Source of the DNA: Paenibacillus sp. FSL R7-0204
Lineage (GTDB): Bacteria > Bacillota > Bacilli > Paenibacillales > Paenibacillaceae
NCBI RefSeq assembly: GCF_038002225.1
Contig: NZ_JBBOCA010000001.1
Location: 6,076,001-6,140,000, forward strand
DNA length: 64,000 bases
Reading direction: 5' to 3'
How positions within the stretch are numbered: the first letter of the stretch is position 1; every line of letters starts with the position of its first letter. The notes beneath the pieces are model-generated. The model searched no databases. It saw only the letters and a program-made list of their open reading frames with translations, and was not told the origin of the DNA. This document shows, in pieces, positions 20,967 through 29,604 of this stretch. Made by a program: the position numbers and the translations under genes.

Positions 20967-21917
20967 TTGAGCCTGTATCAGCAAAAACAAGAATTTGAAG
21001 CGACCAAAACCGTTTATGAAAGCGCAACCCTGGTTTTTAAAAACGTGGACGGATTTGATGTCTATAATATTTCGATTCCTTTTGAACGGGCTGGCAAACG
21101 CTACTTGTTCGGCCGGGTAGAACGCCGGGAGGAATGGGCCCGCTCCTGGGTCCGGCTGTTCGAGCAGACAGGCCAGGATGAATGGACCCTGGTGGAAAAC
21201 AGCATGATCTACACGCTGGAGGACCCGTTTATCAGCGAAATAGGAGATGAACTTGTATTGGGCGGAACGCATGTGCAATATCAAAGCGGCAAATACAGCA
21301 CGTTTTTCGGATATTTTTACCGGGGGACGGACCTCCACGATTTGTACTACTTCACTACCGGTCCTAACAAAATGAAGGATATCCGTCTGGTTGCTCTGGC
21401 GGACGGCAGAATCGGCGTCTTCTCGCGTCCGCGGGGCCATGAGGTGAAGGGCCAATATGGCAGTGAATCCATGATCGGCTTCACGGTGATTGACAAGCTG
21501 GAGGATTTGACTGCTGAAGTCATTGAGAATGCACCTTACATTGATGGTATCTTCGGAGCAGGCGAATGGGGAGGCGTCAATCAGGCTTACCTGCTGAGCA
21601 GCGGCAAAATCGGAATCATCGGCCATATCTGTTATTCGCATAAGGATGAGAATGGGCAGGAAATCAAGGTATATTTGAACATGGCCTTCGTCTTTGATCC
21701 CGTGACCCGGGAATCCCATGACCTGCATCTGATCGGAAGCCGTTCCTGCTACCCGCCCGGACCTGCCAAGTTACCCTATTTGACGGACTGCGTCTTCTCT
21801 TCGGGGATCGTGATGCGCGAAGACGGCAAGGCCGATCTGTACAGCGGGGTTGGCGACTGCCAGGCCGGGCGGATTACGATTGACTATCCGTTCGAACGCT
21901 ATGGACGCATTGTCTAG
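20967..21917 (+). CDS. DUF1861-family protein, beta-propeller glycoside-active candidate
   Basis: A 316-residue cytosolic protein that I assign to DUF1861 from its overall pattern (KMKDIRLVALADGRIGVFSRP, EWGGVNQAYLL, SRSCYPPGPAK). The repeated blade-like segments with DGRIGVF and GKIGIIGH suggest a five-bladed propeller like GH43/GH130 enzymes. The start is TTG at 20967, with AAGGAG 10 nt upstream. It lies between the importer lipoprotein gene and the GH130 gene with short gaps, so a role in breaking down the imported glycan is likely. The exact reaction is not known to me. Confidence 0.75.
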   Translation: MSLYQQKQEFEATKTVYESATLVFKNVDGFDVYNISIPFERAGKRYLFGRVERREEWARSWVRLFEQTGQDEWTLVENSMIYTLEDPFISEIGDELVLGGTHVQYQSGKYSTFFGYFYRGTDLHDLYYFTTGPNKMKDIRLVALADGRIGVFSRPRGHEVKGQYGSESMIGFTVIDKLEDLTAEVIENAPYIDGIFGAGEWGGVNQAYLLSSGKIGIIGHICYSHKDENGQEIKVYLNMAFVFDPVTRESHDLHLIGSRSCYPPGPAKLPYLTDCVFSSGIVMREDGKADLYSGVGDCQAGRITIDYPFERYGRIV

Positions 21918-21952
21918 AACACAGTTCGTACTCACAAGGAGGAAATTCAACG

Positions 21953-22963
21953 ATGAGTTATAACAATACACCCGTCATTGGGGCTTTGGCTTCCAGTCCG
22001 CTCATCCGCCGTCATCCGGCTAACCCTGTGCTGGATGCGGCGCGGGTCCCTTATCCCACCGCACTTGTGTTCAACGCGGGAGTCGTTAAGTTTGGCGGCC
22101 GGTATGTAATGGTATTCCGCAATGACTACGGCTCTCTTGAGAAGCAGACCCTTGAGCCGTCTCATACAACGGATCTCGGTATCGCTTTCAGTGAAGACGG
22201 GATTCACTGGACGGCCGGCCCCAAGCCGGTATTCAAGCTGCATGACGAAGAGTTTGTGCGCGGATATGATCCGCGTCTGACGGTGATCGGCGGCCGTTGC
22301 TATATGTGCTTCGCTGTAGATACGCGGCATGGTATCCGAGGCGGGATTGCAGTCACGGATGACTTCGAATCCTTTGAAATCTTGAGCTTGTCTACGCCGG
22401 ACCTGCGGAATATGGTGCTGTTCCCGGAGAAGATCAACGGCAACTTTGTGCGGCTGGAGCGGCCGTTCACCGTATACAGCCGCGGAGGCAAGGACCGGTT
22501 CGACACCTGGATTGCGGAGTCGCCGGATCTGATCTACTGGGGACGTTCCGACCTGTTACTGGCGGTGGAGCAGGTCCCGTTCGCCAATGACAAAATCGGT
22601 CCGGCAGCACCGCCGGTGAAGACGGATAAGGGCTGGCTGACCACCTTCCATGCGGTGGATGTCGATCCCGCCAGAGGGAAGAACGGCTGGGAGCCATCCT
22701 GGAAGAAGCGGTATACGGCAGGCATTATGCTGCTTGACCTGAACAATCCGAAGAAAATCCTCGGAATGAGCGCCTCGCCACTGCTCGCCCCGGAAGCCCC
22801 CTACGAAGTGGGCGGAGGCTTCCGCAATGATGTCATCTTCCCCGGCGGCATGATCCTGGAGGACGATGGCGAAGTCAAAATCTATTACGGTGCTGCTGAC
22901 ACTGTGGAATGTTTGGCGACCGCGCATGTCGATGATCTGATCAGGCTTTGTTTGGGAGAGTAA
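21953..22963 (+). CDS. GH130 glycosidase/phosphorylase (mannoside-active)
   Basis: A 336-residue five-bladed propeller enzyme of family GH130, which phosphorolyses or hydrolyses beta-mannosides such as beta-1,4- or beta-1,2-manno-oligosaccharides. Family motifs visible are the N-terminal HPANPVL, FNAGVVKFGGRYVMVFRNDY, the catalytic Asp in RGYDPRLT near residue 105, and FPGGMILEDDGEVKIYYGAAD near the end. AGGAGG precedes the ATG. It is the last gene of the importer operon and is followed by a terminator. Whether it is a phosphorylase or hydrolase, and which linkage it cuts, cannot be decided by eye. Confidence 0.88.
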   Translation: MSYNNTPVIGALASSPLIRRHPANPVLDAARVPYPTALVFNAGVVKFGGRYVMVFRNDYGSLEKQTLEPSHTTDLGIAFSEDGIHWTAGPKPVFKLHDEEFVRGYDPRLTVIGGRCYMCFAVDTRHGIRGGIAVTDDFESFEILSLSTPDLRNMVLFPEKINGNFVRLERPFTVYSRGGKDRFDTWIAESPDLIYWGRSDLLLAVEQVPFANDKIGPAAPPVKTDKGWLTTFHAVDVDPARGKNGWEPSWKKRYTAGIMLLDLNNPKKILGMSASPLLAPEAPYEVGGGFRNDVIFPGGMILEDDGEVKIYYGAADTVECLATAHVDDLIRLCLGE

Positions 22964-22996
22964 AGACAGGCAGCCACTCTGGCCACCTAACAGAAG

Positions 22997-23035
22997 CGGG
23001 TATCATCCTTGAATGAGGATGGTACCCGTTTTTTC
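22997..23035 (+). terminator. Intrinsic terminator of the GH130 operon
   Basis: A 14-bp stem (arms 22997-23010 and 23015-23028, one G-T type mismatch) with a GAAT loop is followed by TTTTTT. It lies in the 75-bp convergent gap before the small membrane protein gene and may also serve that gene on the other strand. Confidence 0.85.
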
Positions 23036-23038
23036 AAA

Positions 23039-23530
23039 CTATGCTTCAACCGCTTGCGGCAATGTTCTTTCGTACTCCTTATATAACGCATAACGCTGGA
23101 CGCCTCTCGAAGCCTCTACTGCGAGCAGAGCTGATCTCATCCATTGCTTCCTAATGGACTCAAGATGTTCCCGCGCCTGTGTACTTTTCCCTTCCTCCAA
23201 CAGCAGAACCACTTCATAGTACGCCCGGTAATCAGCATGGCGGATATACGGCACGGCTTCCTGAACAGCAGCCATGTCTTTGCAGTACAGTCCGTAGCCC
23301 GCCTTGAATGTTGCCTGTAATGCTACCCTTTTATGCTTGCTCATCTGCTGCTCCATAACCGTTCCCGCTTCATCCTCAAGCCTGTTCGCAAGAACATACT
23401 GAATATAAAGGGCTGGATTACTTTTTTGGCTGCGCAAAAAAGACTCCACGCGGTCCACACGCTTTTCCAAAACTGCCGGGTAATAGAATTGGATTGTAAA
23501 AACAATGAGACAAGCCGCCACAGCCCCCAT
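23039..23530 (-). CDS. Small membrane-anchored protein of unknown function
   Basis: A 163-residue protein with one N-terminal hydrophobic helix (about residues 1-20) followed by a soluble, helical, charged domain resembling TPR-like helical repeats (alternating Ala/Tyr/Leu, about 25-160). I do not recognise the family. The ATG at 23530 lacks a ribosome binding site. The frame continues upstream through hydrophobic codons (ISPILIV) to an in-frame TAG at 23558-23560 and, beyond it, an ATG at 23578 with MKFLLV. The N-terminus may therefore be truncated by a nonsense mutation, or translation may start at a non-standard codon after the AGGA at 23556-23559. Confidence 0.6.
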   Translation of the reverse strand: MGAVAACLIVFTIQFYYPAVLEKRVDRVESFLRSQKSNPALYIQYVLANRLEDEAGTVMEQQMSKHKRVALQATFKAGYGLYCKDMAAVQEAVPYIRHADYRAYYEVVLLLEEGKSTQAREHLESIRKQWMRSALLAVEASRGVQRYALYKEYERTLPQAVEA

Positions 23531-23774
23531 AACGATCAGGATGGGTGAAATGTCATCCTATACAAGCAAAAATTTCATTTAAAATATTGTAGCACATTCC
23601 ATAATCTATCAGCGAAAAAGTAGAATTATGAAAACCCAAGCACTATATCTGTCATTAATATAACGTTAAATGTTATTTAAAACACCTTTATATTATTTTT
23701 TATGCACTTTTCAATAAATGCACTGCTCTCCCTTTGTTAAAATCTCTAAAAATAGTTCAATTTCATATTATTCA

Positions 23775-23803
23775 TTGACTGAATTAATATACAATGTTAT
23801 ATT
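23775..23803 (+). promoter_or_regulatory. Sigma-A promoter of the SLH amidase gene
   Basis: TTGACT (23775-23780) and TATATT (23798-23803) are spaced 17 bp apart, giving a leader of about 40 nt to the ATG at 23851. The surrounding region 23579-23850 is very AT-rich and shows no gene; this promoter and the ribosome binding site are the only features I see in it. Confidence 0.6.
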
Positions 23804-23850
23804 TTCTAACACAAATAATAATATACATAGAGGAAAGGGAGATTGCCTAC

Positions 23851-26800
23851 ATGAGTAAGTTAAAACGTCTGCGTAGAACCAAGAGGCAAGTTATAGCTAC
23901 TTCCATTGCGTTATCTGTTATTGCTTCGGGAGTCATTCCGTTTCAAACGGCTGATGCTTTAACCAGGGTTACTTCATCAAGTGGCACCGTATGGGAGATT
24001 CACGATGCTTTTGCCCCCAGCTTGGACACTGGAAGCTTGCGTACCGTTGGTACTACCCAAGTGCAAGGGTTCGGCAACATTTTTGTGAAGGTATCCTCGC
24101 CTACAGCTTCCCTGATGAATGGACAAATGATGCGCGGGTTTGACCTCAAGTACGATGGTGTTAATAGATTCACTTCGTCTCAATCTGTCAATCTGGGAAA
24201 TGTAACGGTTACTCGTGATGTGTATGTGGACACTATCAATAACCGGACGAGATTCTTTGATACTTTTACCAATAAGAATGATATGGCTGTAAAGGTTGAC
24301 GTATCCTTCGGAGGCTCCTTAGGATATGGCACAGCGGCCAATGCTTCAGTCGTCAAGGCAACCTACTCCAATGATCTGGAGGTCACTACGGATGATTCAT
24401 GGATTGTGGTCGATAGCAGTGCCAGAAACAATAAACCTCTAGGTATTGCAGTCGGGTCTCCACATCCATTTAGTAATGGATTAACCGCTCTTGGGAATCA
24501 GCAGCAGAATCCATTCACTACACCTCTCGCCAAGTCCGGTAATGAGGCGAACTTCTATGGCTTCATTAATACCTTGAATCTTGAACCGGGCCAGTCGAAA
24601 TCCCTGGTCAATTTTGTACAAGTTGGAGAAGCTGGGGAAGCTGGGCTGAACAATCTGATTGCTACGCTTAACGGATTTAATCAGCAGTTGGATGTGTCCG
24701 GCTTAACCCCTGCACAGATCCGCTCCATCAGTAACTGGGATATCTCAGGTATAGAGGGACTTAATACCGGAGATATCCTGTTCATTCCAGAGGCTCCTGC
24801 AGCGCAAAGCTTCATCACTTCCTCCCCCTACGATGTTGTGAATAAATCCATTGCACAGATGCAGCAGGATATGATTAGCGGTACAACGACTTCTGTCCAA
24901 ATTACTCAAGCGTATCTGGATCGAATTAAGGCTTACGATATGGGCCAACTCGGCTTCCATGCCTTCCTCCATGTATCCGAAACTGCGCTGGCCCAAGCCA
25001 AAGCAGCTGACGATGCCCGTGCACAAGGCGCCAAGGGTGATCTGCTGGGAATTCCGATTGCGATCAAAGATATCTATGACACCAAGGATATGCCGACTAC
25101 AGGCGGCAGTAAAGCACTTGAAGGCTGGCGGCCGGAATCGGATGCCTTCCAGGTGAATAAGCTGCGGGAAGCCGGCGCTGTCATTATTGGCAAAGTCAAT
25201 ACTTCGGAGTTCGCGAACAGCGGAAGCTTCAGTGAAAGCGGCTGGATGCAGACATGGAATGCGCTCTATCCATCCAAAACCTCTTTTGGCTCCAGCGGCG
25301 GATCAGCAGTATCGGTTGCAGCTGATTTCGCAGCGGCAGCTATGGGATCGCAGACAGGGGTATCCCTTTATGCCCCTACGACAGGTGCCAGCCTAAAAAG
25401 CTTCCGTGGTACAGACGGCATGGCGAGTACGACAGGTGTGCTGCCGCTCACTTGGGGACAGGATTATGCGGGGCCTATTGCCAAAACCGTAACAGACCTG
25501 GCTATTATGCTGAACGCTACAACGGGTACAGATCCGCAGGATATTTTCACCGTAACTGCAGATGCAGATCATAAACGTCCGGAGAACTGGAAGGAAGCCC
25601 TGGATGCCGGCGCATTGAAAGGAAAGAAAATCGGCTATATCCCCGCATCCTTTGTCTCCAGCTACGCAGATGATGATACCGGACAAGCGGTAATGAATAA
25701 GTTCTCAGAGCTTCAGGCCGCAGGCGCGACAATGGTTGAGATGTCAACAATGCCATCAGCCCCTACCCGCCCTCAGGGCATCAACGGCTCTACAGAAGGT
25801 TGGGCGCGCTACATCGAGCTTCACAAAGCTTTCCCTTATGCGGATGGAGCAAGTGTGCTCGCCTCAGATAAGGTGCTTATCTATAATCAGAGAGGGTATA
25901 CCGCGCCTACGCGGATGACAGAACAGGCTGTACAGGATTACATCAAGTACAGAACTGATTATAAGGAAGTTATCAAAGGCTGGATGGACGAGAATGGCGT
26001 GGATGCTATTGTATATGCAGGTTTCATTAGTGACGTATATAACAATGATGCATCAGCCTCTCAGTTAAGCTCGGACCGGGGCACAGGCGTATTAACGTCG
26101 AATGTCGGTCTCCCTACAGTAGTGGTTCCTGTAGGAACGAACGACAGCGGATATTCGATCTCGATGCAGCTTGTGGGCAGAGCGTGGGACGATGCCAAAG
26201 TTCTAGGTATGGGTTATGCGCTTGAGCAGCACAGTCAAGCCAGACTGCTTACCGCCTTTGCTCCAGCACTTCCATACGTCTCAAACCCTACTACTCCTGA
26301 TCCAACAGATAATGAACCAAGCAATCCAAGCCCTGGAGGAGGTACCGTAACTCCACCGGCAACACCAACACCAACGCCAGTACCTACTGCTACACCAGCT
26401 CCAGCAGAAACAACAACACCAACACCTAAGCCGGAAGTGGTCAGTTTCACAGATACACTGAATCATTGGGCAAAGGCAAGCATTGACCTGCTGATTTCCA
26501 AAGGATTACTAACAGGGTATTCCGATGGCAGCTTCCGCCCGGATTCAGGTCTGACCCGTGCCGAGGCCATTAAGGTCATTACAACGTACATGGGACTTGA
26601 AGGACAAGCAAGCAGCTTCACGGATGTATCTGGAGCGCATTGGGCGAACAAATATATCGGCGCAGCGGCCAGTGCAGGCCTGATGAACGGTTACAGTGAT
26701 GGCACCTTCCGCCCCAATACGAAGATTAGCCGCAGTGAATTAGCAACACTAATCACCAGAGCGTTCAAGCTGACAGGTACCGGAAGCACATCGTTCAAAG

Positions 26801-26958
26801 ATGTTAAAAAAGAGGCCTGGTATTATAACTCCATTGATGCACTCGCATCGAATAAAATTATTACTGGATACGAAGACAGTACCTTTAAGCCTGCAAAGGA
26901 TATTACCCGGGCAGAGTTTGCTACTATGGTGGCGAGGTTGCTGGAGAGTGGGAAATAA
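23851..26958 (+). CDS. Secreted, S-layer-anchored amidase-signature enzyme with three SLH domains
   Basis: A 1035-residue exported protein. I chose the ATG at 23851 (AAAGGGAG 10 nt upstream), which gives a typical signal peptide (KLKRLRRTKRQ then a hydrophobic core, cleavage near residue 36). Residues ~40-320 form an unassigned N-terminal domain. Residues ~325-800 are an amidase-signature hydrolase with the catalytic Lys in GIPIAIKDIYDT, the cis-Ser loop GSSGGSAVS and the Ser nucleophile region GSQTGVS. A Pro/Thr-rich linker (~810-855) leads to three S-layer homology domains, each with W-A/Y ... GYSDG-F-P (about 860-905, 920-965 and 980-1030), which bind pyruvylated cell-wall polymer. It should cleave an amide at the cell surface; the substrate is unknown. 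A terminator follows. Confidence 0.88.
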   Translation: MSKLKRLRRTKRQVIATSIALSVIASGVIPFQTADALTRVTSSSGTVWEIHDAFAPSLDTGSLRTVGTTQVQGFGNIFVKVSSPTASLMNGQMMRGFDLKYDGVNRFTSSQSVNLGNVTVTRDVYVDTINNRTRFFDTFTNKNDMAVKVDVSFGGSLGYGTAANASVVKATYSNDLEVTTDDSWIVVDSSARNNKPLGIAVGSPHPFSNGLTALGNQQQNPFTTPLAKSGNEANFYGFINTLNLEPGQSKSLVNFVQVGEAGEAGLNNLIATLNGFNQQLDVSGLTPAQIRSISNWDISGIEGLNTGDILFIPEAPAAQSFITSSPYDVVNKSIAQMQQDMISGTTTSVQITQAYLDRIKAYDMGQLGFHAFLHVSETALAQAKAADDARAQGAKGDLLGIPIAIKDIYDTKDMPTTGGSKALEGWRPESDAFQVNKLREAGAVIIGKVNTSEFANSGSFSESGWMQTWNALYPSKTSFGSSGGSAVSVAADFAAAAMGSQTGVSLYAPTTGASLKSFRGTDGMASTTGVLPLTWGQDYAGPIAKTVTDLAIMLNATTGTDPQDIFTVTADADHKRPENWKEALDAGALKGKKIGYIPASFVSSYADDDTGQAVMNKFSELQAAGATMVEMSTMPSAPTRPQGINGSTEGWARYIELHKAFPYADGASVLASDKVLIYNQRGYTAPTRMTEQAVQDYIKYRTDYKEVIKGWMDENGVDAIVYAGFISDVYNNDASASQLSSDRGTGVLTSNVGLPTVVVPVGTNDSGYSISMQLVGRAWDDAKVLGMGYALEQHSQARLLTAFAPALPYVSNPTTPDPTDNEPSNPSPGGGTVTPPATPTPTPVPTATPAPAETTTPTPKPEVVSFTDTLNHWAKASIDLLISKGLLTGYSDGSFRPDSGLTRAEAIKVITTYMGLEGQASSFTDVSGAHWANKYIGAAASAGLMNGYSDGTFRPNTKISRSELATLITRAFKLTGTGSTSFKDVKKEAWYYNSIDALASNKIITGYEDSTFKPAKDITRAEFATMVARLLESGK

Positions 26959-26979
26959 AAGAAGTTAAAAGTGTAAAGG

Positions 26980-27007
26980 AAAGGCCATCCCCAAAGGGAT
27001 GGCCTTT
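26980..27007 (+). terminator. Intrinsic terminator after the SLH amidase
   Basis: Stem AAAGGCCATCCC / GGGATGGCCTTT (26980-26991 and 26996-27007) with a 4-nt loop. The A/T ends make it usable on both strands, so it may also end the biosynthetic operon coming from the right. Confidence 0.8.
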
Positions 27008-27047
27008 AACTTGATCTAAGAGCGTGGTGAACCCTATTCACACACTC

Positions 27048-28103
27048 TTATACAATTACAAAACGCATATTTTTAATGCTTTCACGTTCTAAGAAAATGA
27101 TCCTTTGAAGGTATTCTTTAAGTAAAGATATATCATTACTGTTTTTCTTCAACCTGCATTTGAGAGTAGAGTTTCTAAATACTTCCCATTCGTTACTCAA
27201 ATTCCTGCTTTGTTCTGCAAGTTCTAATATACTCATATTATTATAACCTTCAGAAGCATATAAATGATTGAAAATCGACTCATTTTTTTTATGATTTTGT
27301 ATGAATGATGTTGTTCTAAGCGCAAATATACTTTCATCATTCAATGTGGAGGTTATCTCTTCAAATTCATCAAAATAATCTTCCAATGCACTTATACCTA
27401 CTTGGTAGTAAAGATCAACCTCGCCATTATAAACAATCTCATCCTTCGCTATATTATTCCTAATATCCAATAAGATTGATTTAGAATAATCTATTGTATA
27501 ATCATTAACTTTTTGTTCATTCAAAGATACTGTCATAAAGCGTACATTTTGTCCTGAATCAATTAAGTACTTAGTCGATCTATAAATAACTTCAAAGTTA
27601 ATATTATAGTAATGCATTCGACCAGGTGATAAACAATCTTCAATTGCTTCATAATTATTATCTAATTCATACATATCAGAAATATTATGAATAAAAATCG
27701 GATGGATAAAGTGGATTTTATTGGACTCCCTCCCATTGGGATAAAAGAAACGATCAATACTTAAGAAAATAAACTTCTGCTGAGATAATGTATCCCGAAT
27801 TAGTTCATTCAGACTGTCTAAATCTGATGACGTAATGTCAATCTCAGTAATCTCAAAAAAGGAGTACAAAATCTCATTGGTATATACAACCTTAGGTAAA
27901 AATAATCCTTGTTCTAATAAACTCTTGTAAGTTTCCTGAGAATCGAATTTTTGTAAAGTTAGTTTCTTCCAATATTGAGACTTAAATGCGAAGGGTAATG
28001 TACTTAAAGAATCATTGTAGCTGATAAGAATTGACATTAGATTATTTTTGACACAATCTAACCATAGAGAGTTATAAGGAAGTAATTTACTAGTCTGAGA
28101 CAC
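27048..28103 (-). CDS. BtrH_N-like protein (cysteine-hydrolase/acyltransferase fold), copy 1
   Basis: A 351-residue protein at the far end of the biosynthetic operon. GTG at 28103 is preferred because AGAGGTG lies 6 nt before it; GTG at 28112 is also possible. The N-terminus has Cys in WLDCVKNNLMSIL, and residues ~150-180 contain LSIDRFFYP followed by a His-rich block (IHFIHPIFIH). This pattern of N-terminal Cys, (V/I)D-x-(F/Y)-Y-x-P and a downstream His resembles the N-terminal domain of butirosin protein BtrH, which moves an acyl group from a carrier protein to an amine. The C-terminal half is helical and variable. It is much more AT-rich than the synthetase genes. The family call is by motif and remains tentative. 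Confidence 0.6.
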   Translation of the reverse strand: MSQTSKLLPYNSLWLDCVKNNLMSILISYNDSLSTLPFAFKSQYWKKLTLQKFDSQETYKSLLEQGLFLPKVVYTNEILYSFFEITEIDITSSDLDSLNELIRDTLSQQKFIFLSIDRFFYPNGRESNKIHFIHPIFIHNISDMYELDNNYEAIEDCLSPGRMHYYNINFEVIYRSTKYLIDSGQNVRFMTVSLNEQKVNDYTIDYSKSILLDIRNNIAKDEIVYNGEVDLYYQVGISALEDYFDEFEEITSTLNDESIFALRTTSFIQNHKKNESIFNHLYASEGYNNMSILELAEQSRNLSNEWEVFRNSTLKCRLKKNSNDISLLKEYLQRIIFLERESIKNMRFVIV

Positions 28104-28121
28104 TTTTTTCACCTCTTTAAT

Positions 28122-29159
28122 TTATGGTAGATCGTTTTGATTCACAGGACTCGATTCAACTTTGATAAGCTGCAAGAACCTGTCTAAATAATCTAATTCC
28201 AGTAAATATACCCGCTCAAGAATTTCAATAATTTTAATTATATTTTTTTTATCATTAGTTAATTGCAATCTCGTATTTAAGTTAACTGCAATTTGCAAAT
28301 CATTTATTATAATTTTCAAACAATTAATTATTCTTGTCTGTTCTTCTCCTATATTTCCCAGAATAGATTCCACACGAGTTTTCATAATTCTTTTATGTTC
28401 AAGCAAGACATATAAGTTTTTCGTCAATAACTGTATATTGTCGTTTTGTATAGCTAATTGATAGTACTTTATTAGTACACGGTATACTGATATGCCAAAA
28501 TAAGTATCACAATTTGAATAATAATCCTTAACAAAATTCTTTTGTGTGTTTATCGAAGTTGTATATTCATTAATCAGACCAATCAATAAATCTTTATTTA
28601 AAGAATGTTCAACTGACTTAGGTTTTAACATAAATATTTTTTTGAGATATTCATCATCATTATGCTCGAAATAATCTGATAATTTATCATAAGATTCACT
28701 CAATTGAGAATATCTTATCAAGTTAAACGATAGTTTATTATTAAGGTCATAGCCTGCTATATTAAAAGTACAATCATTCTCATTATAACCATGTATCATA
28801 ACTCCATGTCCGAACTGCCGCTTCATATAAGATGATGTAAATGGAAGATAGAACTCATCAACATGTAGAAAAATATAAAATCCCTTTTCAATATATTTAA
28901 TTACAAAATCTACAATGTTTTCAGTTATCTCGTTTCTTTTAAGTAAATAACTGCTCTCTTTCAATTGTGTAAAAGATAAAAAATCATCTTCGCAATAGTC
29001 CAGTACGACAACCTCATTTTTATATTCGTCTATTTTCAATTGAAAGTACCTATCCAATATAATCCATTCTATGGGGTTACCAACTTCTAAAATTGACATT
29101 ATATATGAATGGTGAGGCAAGGAATCTATTCTCGAATGAACAAGAGGGAGCAGCTTCAT
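28122..29159 (-). CDS. BtrH_N-like protein, copy 2, lacking the N-terminal Cys
   Basis: A 345-residue paralogue of the neighbouring gene, 18 bp upstream of it. The ATG at 29159 is chosen because GGAGG lies 8 nt before it. Residues ~100-140 carry LHVDEFYLPF and the His block GHGVMIHGYNEND, matching copy 1 and the partial gene at 63127-64000. At the place of the N-terminal Cys the sequence is SLPHHSYIMSIL, so the putative catalytic thiol is missing. The C-terminal ~180 residues are helical. It may be an inactive partner of copy 1. Composition is very AT-rich, like copy 1. Confidence 0.6.
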   Translation of the reverse strand: MKLLPLVHSRIDSLPHHSYIMSILEVGNPIEWIILDRYFQLKIDEYKNEVVVLDYCEDDFLSFTQLKESSYLLKRNEITENIVDFVIKYIEKGFYIFLHVDEFYLPFTSSYMKRQFGHGVMIHGYNENDCTFNIAGYDLNNKLSFNLIRYSQLSESYDKLSDYFEHNDDEYLKKIFMLKPKSVEHSLNKDLLIGLINEYTTSINTQKNFVKDYYSNCDTYFGISVYRVLIKYYQLAIQNDNIQLLTKNLYVLLEHKRIMKTRVESILGNIGEEQTRIINCLKIIINDLQIAVNLNTRLQLTNDKKNIIKIIEILERVYLLELDYLDRFLQLIKVESSPVNQNDLP

Positions 29160-29188
29160 ATTGAGAACCTCCATAGTTATTTAGCATC

Positions 29189-29218
29189 AAAAAAAAGCCA
29201 ACCGAATGCCGGATGACT
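29189..29218 (-). terminator. Intrinsic terminator between the zinc-ribbon gene and the BtrH-like pair
   Basis: On the minus strand a 9-nt stem with one mismatch (arms 29218-29210 and 29204-29196, loop 29209-29205) is followed by a run of T (29196-29189). The rest of the 178-bp gap shows no clear gene. It separates the two BtrH-like genes from the operon, so they need read-through or their own promoter. Confidence 0.6.
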
Positions 29219-29337
29219 CATCATAAAATCATATGTAAACTTAGCTTAGTTAGATTGTTGTATCTGATCCTCTTCAGAATTCATTGATCCACAGAGGACC
29301 AGACAATGATGATGCACTTGCAGTTTAAATAAAAGTC

Positions 29338-29604
29338 TTATTTTCCACCAGACACAAGGCTTTCCTTGATCTTAAAAAACTCTTTTTCATGGTGTCTTCG
29401 GAATGCCAATGTCTTAGTGTCAACTGCTTTAGCAATTCTTTCAGCGGTCGCACCTTTACAATTTTTACATACTTTAAGTTGCTTACCTTCTGAATTACTC
29501 ACAGTATATAGAACTTTAATTCTTGTTGAAAGACATACCGGGCATACACCGCGACCTCTGGAAGGCACTTTCAAAAGTCCCTTACCCCTTGTTGTTTTTG
29601 CCAA
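29338..29604 (-). CDS. Small basic zinc-ribbon protein
   Basis: An 88-residue basic protein. TTG at 29604 is chosen because GAGAGGAG lies 8 nt upstream and it gives a natural start (M)AKTTRGKGLLKVP. Two cysteine pairs, CPVC near residue 22-25 and CKNC near 47-50, form a zinc ribbon. The Lys/Arg-rich ends and size recall ribosomal zinc-ribbon proteins such as L32 or L33, but I cannot assign it to any of them. Being inside an antibiotic-type cluster between a hydrolase and the BtrH-like genes, it could be a nucleic-acid- or ribosome-binding immunity or regulatory factor; this is speculation. Confidence 0.6.
   Translation of the reverse strand: MAKTTRGKGLLKVPSRGRGVCPVCLSTRIKVLYTVSNSEGKQLKVCKNCKGATAERIAKAVDTKTLAFRRHHEKEFFKIKESLVSGGK

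Noticed and set aside
26235..26450. Gly/Val-rich minus-strand frame in the amidase linker
   Set aside because: It is the antisense of the Pro/Thr-rich linker, a low-complexity artefact.
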